Shown: positions 7,260 to 10,685 of the stretch, piece after piece
How positions within the stretch are numbered: position 1 is the stretch's first letter
Layout: every line of letters starts with the position of its first letter
Assembly: GCA_021817185.1 (NCBI GenBank)
Contig: JAKAVU010000072.1
Coordinates: 1 to 10,685, forward strand
Origin: a bacterium
Lineage (GTDB): Bacteria; Chloroflexota; Dormibacteria; UBA8260; Bog-877
Length of the DNA: 10,685 bases
Reading direction: 5' to 3'
Made by a program: the position numbers and the translations under genes
The notes under the pieces: generated by a model
What the model was told of the DNA's origin: nothing
Database searches by the model: none
The model's input: the letters and a program-made list of their open reading frames with translations, nothing else

Positions 7260-8100
7260 CCGTCCTCGGGCGCCTGGGCGCCTCCTTAGCCAGGGATGCC
7301 GCCAGCTCCTCCAGGACCGCCGCCCACGCCGCCGGCCCGTCCAGGCACCGGTCGGCGGTCTCCGCGACCAGGGGGCTGGACTCGGGGCTGAGGATGCCGA
7401 TCGCGCAGGCCAGCTCCAGGTCGGGGCGGCGGCGGTGCAGCTCCTCCATCGCCGGCAGGTCCCCCAGGTCGTCTCCCGCGAAGACACACCCGCGCGGGCT
7501 CAGCCGGTCCAGGATCGCCGCCAGGGCGGTGCCCTTGTTGCCGCTCTTGGGGGGACGCACCTCCACCACCAGCTTGCCGCGCACCACATCCAGCCCATCG
7601 GCGCGGGCCACCTGCTCCACCATCCGGCGCACCAGCTGGGCCGCCCGGCGGGGCTCGGGGGAGTTGCGGTAATGCACCGCGACTCCCATGGTCTTGGTCT
7701 CGACCTGCACCCCGGGCAGCCAGTCGGTGAGCTCCTCCAGGCTCTGCGCCAGCCGCACCAGCCGCTCGGACGGTGGAGTCGGTGGAGGGAGCGGCTCCTC
7801 CCTGGACAGCCGCATCCACGGCTCCAGCCCGTAGCTGCCCAGCAGCAGGACCCCGGGGATCGGGCATTGGACCGCCAGGTTGGCCAGGTCCCGGGCGCTG
7901 ATCACCGCGACCGGCGTCCGGGCTGCCAGGGTCGCCATGGCACCGGCCGCCTGGGGTAGCGGGCGCGCCCTGCGCGGATCCCTGACCACCGGTGCGATCG
8001 TCCCATCGAAGTCGGTGGCGATCAGCAGGCTGCCCCGGCGGGCGAGCCGCACCCAGGGGGCGATCAGCTCGGACCGGTCGCCGGCAGCTCTAGGTCCCAC
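7237..8100 (-). CDS. otsB: trehalose-6-phosphate phosphatase (HAD superfamily)
   Basis: This phosphatase removes phosphate from trehalose 6-phosphate to give trehalose, completing the step begun by OtsA. It is 287 residues long, near the family norm. The HAD motifs appear in order: DFDGT with nucleophile D30 and acid D32; VISARDL, where relatives usually have SGR; VETKTMGVAVHYR, the substrate-binding cap region; SGNKGTAL with K189; and GDDLGD with D210 and D211. Capping blocks such as GSYGLEP also fit. The frame stays open far upstream, but that stretch is antisense to the two membrane-protein genes and has no family similarity. I therefore placed the start at the GTG at 8100, 6 nt after a TATGAT box and about 30 residues before DFDGT. 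Its last 23 bp overlap the otsA end on the opposite strand. Confidence 0.9.
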   Translation of the reverse strand: MGPRAAGDRSELIAPWVRLARRGSLLIATDFDGTIAPVVRDPRRARPLPQAAGAMATLAARTPVAVISARDLANLAVQCPIPGVLLLGSYGLEPWMRLSREEPLPPPTPPSERLVRLAQSLEELTDWLPGVQVETKTMGVAVHYRNSPEPRRAAQLVRRMVEQVARADGLDVVRGKLVVEVRPPKSGNKGTALAAILDRLSPRGCVFAGDDLGDLPAMEELHRRRPDLELACAIGILSPESSPLVAETADRCLDGPAAWAAVLEELAASLAKEAPRRPRTATAPAGR

Positions 8101-8106
8101 CTTTTG

Positions 8107-8112
8107 ATCATA
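8107..8112 (-). promoter_or_regulatory. putative -10 box for a leaderless otsB transcript
   Basis: TATGAT, one base from the sigma-70 consensus, is followed on the minus strand by CAAAAG and then GTG. It sits in the most AT-rich dozen bases of this neighbourhood. With no ribosome binding site before the GTG, a transcript starting at or next to the GTG is likely. No good -35 match was found. Confidence 0.5.
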
Positions 8113-8142
8113 GGAGGCGCACGGGAGCCGGCCGCCATCCGC

Positions 8143-8148
8143 TACCCT
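8143..8148 (+). promoter_or_regulatory. putative -10 box for a leaderless Holin-X transcript
   Basis: TACCCT is followed by 7 nt and then the ATG at 8156, with no Shine-Dalgarno sequence in between. The arrangement mirrors TACCAT-N7-GTG at pntAA. It faces away from the otsB box in the same short gap. Confidence 0.4.
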
Positions 8149-8155
8149 GCATGAG

Positions 8156-8548
8156 ATGGCCAGGTCCGATCCCGCCGAGGAGCCGATCTCCCGACTCGTG
8201 AGCGAGTTCTCCGACGAGATGCGGCAGCTCGCGGCCGACGAACTGGCCCTGGCCAAGGCCGAACTCAAGCGCAGCGCCCGTCGGGGGATCCGGGTGGCGG
8301 TCGCGGGCGCGCTGGCGATGGTGGGTCTCAGTGTGTTCTGCATCTTCGCCCTCATCACCCTGGTCGAGTGGATCCCCAACCACACCCTGGTGGCGGGGAT
8401 AGTCGCGTTGGCGGGGCTGGTACTGCTGGGGGCGGGAGCTGCGGCGGTCTGGTCCAACCGGCACCTGTGGCCGTTCACCGACAGCAAGCAGAGCCTGATT
8501 GAGGATCTCGAGTGGGCACGACTCCAGAGCAAGCGCGCGCACAGATAG
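8156..8548 (+). CDS. Holin-X / phage holin superfamily III-like small membrane protein
   Basis: This 130-residue protein has a charged amphipathic N-terminal helix (about 10-43, rich in Glu, Lys and Arg) followed by two transmembrane helices (about 47-69 and 78-98) and a short basic tail. Layout, length and the phrase LAADELALAKAELKRSARR resemble the actinobacterial Holin-X family (often annotated as phage holin family protein). Members are widespread in chromosomes without prophages, so the name does not imply lysis, and the cellular role is unknown. It overlaps the following DUF3618-type gene by 37 bp, suggesting joint expression. No phage genes surround it. Confidence 0.75.
   Translation: MARSDPAEEPISRLVSEFSDEMRQLAADELALAKAELKRSARRGIRVAVAGALAMVGLSVFCIFALITLVEWIPNHTLVAGIVALAGLVLLGAGAAAVWSNRHLWPFTDSKQSLIEDLEWARLQSKRAHR
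8501..8504 (+). promoter_or_regulatory. ribosome binding site of the DUF3618-type gene
   Basis: GAGG lies 7 nt before the GTG at 8512, inside the end of the Holin-X gene. It supports the overlapping start and fits translational coupling. Confidence 0.4.
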
Positions 8549-8964
8549 CGGTCACCCGGGCGCGGGCCGGGGCGACCCTCGACCGCATCGAGGCCCGGCT
8601 CCGCAGGGAGCTGGACCCCAAGTGGCGGCTTCGTCGGGACGGCGCCCGCCTCGCGGCCGGGGTGCTGGTGGTGGCGGTGGTGGGGACCGTCTACGTGGTC
8701 CGGCAGCGCCGCCGCCGCCGCGAGGAGCCGACCACCACCGACTGGATCGAGGAGATGCCCGATGAGTGGCGTCGCCGCCTGCAGGAGCTGCTCGAGGAGG
8801 CCGCGGGCCGAACCATGGTTCCCGGCGCCACCTCCCGGGCCAAGCGCTCGCGCGGGCCCCTGCAGGCGCTGGCGCTCAGGGCCGGTCGGATGGCGGCGCC
8901 GGTCGTGATGAACGCGGTGGCCGAACGGGTGGCGCGCGGACAGGGCGCCAACGCCGACGACTGA
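8512..8964 (+). CDS. DUF3618-domain membrane-anchored protein
   Basis: This 150-residue protein begins with a segment typical of DUF3618: PEQARAQIAVTRARAG from residue 5, continuing TLDRIEARL. One transmembrane helix follows (about 45-63) and then a run of basic residues (RQRRRRR) marking the cytoplasmic side. The C-terminal half is hydrophilic and partly helical (EEWRRRLQELLEEA-like), with no catalytic motif that I recognise. The start must be the GTG at 8512 because the DUF3618 segment begins only four residues later, inside the 37-bp overlap with the Holin-X gene. Genes of these two families commonly sit together in actinobacteria, which suggests a shared envelope role. Function is unknown. 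Confidence 0.7.
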   Translation: MGTTPEQARAQIAVTRARAGATLDRIEARLRRELDPKWRLRRDGARLAAGVLVVAVVGTVYVVRQRRRRREEPTTTDWIEEMPDEWRRRLQELLEEAAGRTMVPGATSRAKRSRGPLQALALRAGRMAAPVVMNAVAERVARGQGANADD

Positions 8965-9015
8965 TCTCACACTCAGCGGGCTCCGGGCTCAGGGGGCGGG
9001 ACCCTGGGCCTCCGG

Positions 9016-9687
9016 ATGAACGAGCCATCCGCACCCAGCTCCCGGGTCGGGGTCCGGCGGCTCGATCAGTCCGACGCCGACCGTATCGGGGAGATGCTGG
9101 CACGGGCCTTCGCCGCCGACCCCACCTCGGCGTGGCTGTTTCCGCAGGCCGCGTCGCGCGCCGCCAAGCTGAGCCGCTGGTACCGGCTCACGGCGCGGAT
9201 CCTGCTCGCGACGGGGGAGGGCTGGGGGACTGAGGACCTCAGTTCGGCCGCCCTCTGGCTGTCGATGGGCGCCGCGGCCGCCGGCGGCACGCATGGCAGA
9301 GCCGGCGACCTCTTGCGTTGGAACCTTCGCGCGGTGGCCCTGATGGGGCGGAGGCTCCCCTCGGCCGCCTGGACCACCGCCCGTGTCCACCAGCTGCACC
9401 CCCGCGGCCCGGCCTGGTACCTGGCGGTGCTGGGCACCGAGCCGGCGCGCCAGGGGCAGGGGCTTGGCTCCGCGGTCCTGGCGCCGGTGTTGGAGCGCTG
9501 CGACCGGACCGGGGTCCAGGCCTACCTGGACACGGTTACCAGATCCGATGTGCGCTTCTACGAGGGCCGCGGTTTCCGGGTCGTGGCCGAGCTCAGCCCC
9601 GCCCGCGCCCCCCACTTCTGGGTGATGCGGCGACCGCCGCTCCCTGAGCGACCCCGACCCGAGCCCGGAGCGGCCGCTCACTCGTAG
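9016..9687 (+). CDS. GNAT-family N-acetyltransferase
   Basis: This 223-residue protein probably transfers an acetyl group from acetyl-CoA to an unknown amine. The N-terminal block VRRLDQSDADRIGEMLARAF, followed by DPTSAWLFP, is typical of a GNAT subgroup with similarly built N-termini. The acetyl-CoA pyrophosphate loop is QGQGLGSAVL from Q146, preceded by the strand WYLAVLGTEP. Y182 in RFYEGRGF is the usual late tyrosine motif. The ATG at 9016 has only a weak purine-rich sequence upstream (GGGGGCGGGA, about 15 nt away). The 3' end overlaps the convergent ABC permease gene by 10 bp. The substrate cannot be predicted from context. Confidence 0.85.
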   Translation: MNEPSAPSSRVGVRRLDQSDADRIGEMLARAFAADPTSAWLFPQAASRAAKLSRWYRLTARILLATGEGWGTEDLSSAALWLSMGAAAAGGTHGRAGDLLRWNLRAVALMGRRLPSAAWTTARVHQLHPRGPAWYLAVLGTEPARQGQGLGSAVLAPVLERCDRTGVQAYLDTVTRSDVRFYEGRGFRVVAELSPARAPHFWVMRRPPLPERPRPEPGAAAHS

Positions 9688-10685
9688 CGCAGCACCTCCA
9701 GGGGGCGCACCCTGACCGGCCCCCAGGCCACCAGGGCGGCGGTGAGCACTGCCACCACGATCGCACCGACCACGATGGCGAGCGCCAGCGGGGTCGGGAT
9801 CCCCAGTGAGATCTTGATCACCAGCCGCCCCAGCGGCAGCAGCGCCAGCGCGATCGCGAGCATGCCGCCGGTCGCTCCCAGCCAGGCGACCGCGCCGGTC
9901 TCGATCAATACCTGCGCGAAGACCTCCCGGCTGCCCTGTCCCACCGCCTTCTGGATGCCGATCTCGCGGCGGCGCTCCAGCAGCGCCAGGGCCACGGAGT
10001 TGGCGATGATCACGATCCCGGCCAGCAGCGCCAGGGAGGCGATCGCGGTGAGGAAGAGGATGGCGTTGTTGAGGAACTGGTCGATGATCAGGGTGAAGTC
10101 GGCGAGGCTTATCACCTGCGCACCGGTGACCCTCTGGCGCAGGTTGGTCGCCGCCGCGTCCGCGCGATCGGGCGGGAACTTCATCTCCACCACCTCCATG
10201 ACCCCGCTGCCACCGATCCGGGCGGTGGTGCCGGTGGTGGCCAGGATGGGCGCCACCGTGGTGGTGATGGAGATCCCGCTTTTGGCGCCGCGATGGACGA
10301 CGCTGTAGAACCCGACCACCCTGACCTCCACCACCCGAGCGCTCCTCGAGAGCGGGTCGAGCAGCCCGATCTGGTCTCCCAGACGCAGGTGGTAGGGGGC
10401 ACCGTGCAGGACGTTCTCGACGAGCACGCCGTTTCCCGCCTGATCGGCCGCGTCGAGCTGGCGACCGGAGGTGATCGAGACCGGCGGGGTGACACCGCCC
10501 TGCACGTCGAACCCCTGGATCCCGCTGAGCAGCGCGACCGCCTCCTTGCCCCGACCGGTGGTCGCGCCGCCGGCGACCGCCTCGGTAAAGGGGACACCGG
10601 CGATGGAGACCGGCTCGGTGATGGCGGCGTTGGAGACCAGCTGGTGACCGGGATGGAGGCTGCGCACGGCCCGGGTCAGGGCCAC
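9678..10685 (-). CDS. MacB/FtsX-type ABC transporter permease, C-terminal part (partial at right edge)
   Basis: This is the last 335 residues of an ABC transporter permease of the MacB/LolC/FtsX superfamily; the N-terminus lies beyond base 10685. Residues up to about 195 form the extracytoplasmic domain, including GVLVENVLH followed by RLGDQIGLLDP and VRVVGFYSV, phrases typical of the MacB periplasmic core. Three transmembrane helices follow at about 207-233, 261-285 and 299-321. The cytoplasmic motif LERRREIGIQKAVG, diagnostic of FtsX-type permeases, lies between the first two. The protein ends in PLEVLRYE, as many relatives do. The GTG at the window edge is very likely internal, because the first transmembrane helix of the family is missing. 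The cargo (lipid, lipoprotein, peptide or drug) and the partner ATPase are outside the window. Confidence 0.85.
   Translation of the reverse strand: MALTRAVRSLHPGHQLVSNAAITEPVSIAGVPFTEAVAGGATTGRGKEAVALLSGIQGFDVQGGVTPPVSITSGRQLDAADQAGNGVLVENVLHGAPYHLRLGDQIGLLDPLSRSARVVEVRVVGFYSVVHRGAKSGISITTTVAPILATTGTTARIGGSGVMEVVEMKFPPDRADAAATNLRQRVTGAQVISLADFTLIIDQFLNNAILFLTAIASLALLAGIVIIANSVALALLERRREIGIQKAVGQGSREVFAQVLIETGAVAWLGATGGMLAIALALLPLGRLVIKISLGIPTPLALAIVVGAIVVAVLTAALVAWGPVRVRPLEVLRYE

Noticed and set aside
8156..8548. Prophage lysis cassette, suggested by the holin-like protein
   Set aside because: No endolysin, integrase, structural phage gene or attachment repeat is nearby. The Holin-X family is common in ordinary chromosomes.
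8101..8970. N-terminal extension of the otsB frame (up to 577 residues in total)
   Set aside because: The extension is antisense to two genes with clear membrane-protein features and has no similarity to OtsB. The GTG at 8100 after TATGAT gives a normal-length protein.

Overview
The window is one very GC-rich (roughly 70% G+C by eye) bacterial chromosome segment. Genes are tightly packed on both strands and several begin with GTG. No tRNA, rRNA, CRISPR array, insertion sequence or phage module was found. Three traits together suggest a high-GC actinobacterial-type or neighbouring lineage (Actinomycetota, or possibly Dormibacterota/Chloroflexota): a 2-oxoacid:ferredoxin oxidoreductase of the gamma-alpha fusion type, a Holin-X/DUF3618 membrane-protein pair, and starts placed 5-7 nt after a TANNNT box (a leaderless signature). 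The lineage is an inference.

Layout, left to right. (1) 1-624, minus: N-terminal part of the alpha subunit of proton-translocating NAD(P) transhydrogenase, cut by the left edge. (2) About 260 bp of divergent intergenic sequence. (3) 887-5651, plus: a tight three-gene operon. It encodes a GltD-like FAD/NAD(P)H oxidoreductase fused to a C-terminal two-cluster ferredoxin domain, then KorA (gamma-alpha fusion) and KorB of a 2-oxoacid (probably 2-oxoglutarate) oxidoreductase. The genes are joined by a GTGA overlap and a 2-nt gap. (4) 5727-7259, plus: otsA, trehalose-6-phosphate synthase. (5) 7237-8100, minus: otsB, trehalose-6-phosphate phosphatase, whose 3' end overlaps that of otsA by 23 bp. (6) 8156-8964, plus: two small membrane-protein genes (Holin-X family and DUF3618 type) overlapping by 37 bp. 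(7) 9016-9687, plus: a GNAT acetyltransferase. (8) 9678-10685, minus: C-terminal part of a MacB/FtsX-type ABC transporter permease, cut by the right edge.

How the genes may work together. The operon looks like a self-contained redox enzyme. KorAB would oxidise a 2-oxoacid with CoA and release low-potential electrons. The ferredoxin domain fused to the GltD-like flavoprotein is a plausible carrier of these electrons to NAD(P)+, or of NADPH electrons in the carboxylating direction. The divergent transhydrogenase would set the NADPH/NADH balance. OtsA and OtsB form the complete two-step route to trehalose, a stress solute, but are transcribed towards each other. The remaining genes are ordinary envelope and accessory functions.

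Most worth checking are the flavoprotein-ferredoxin/Kor module, the repeated TANNNT-N5-7-start arrangement (including two back-to-back putative leaderless promoters in a 55-bp gap), and the tail-to-tail otsA/otsB overlap.
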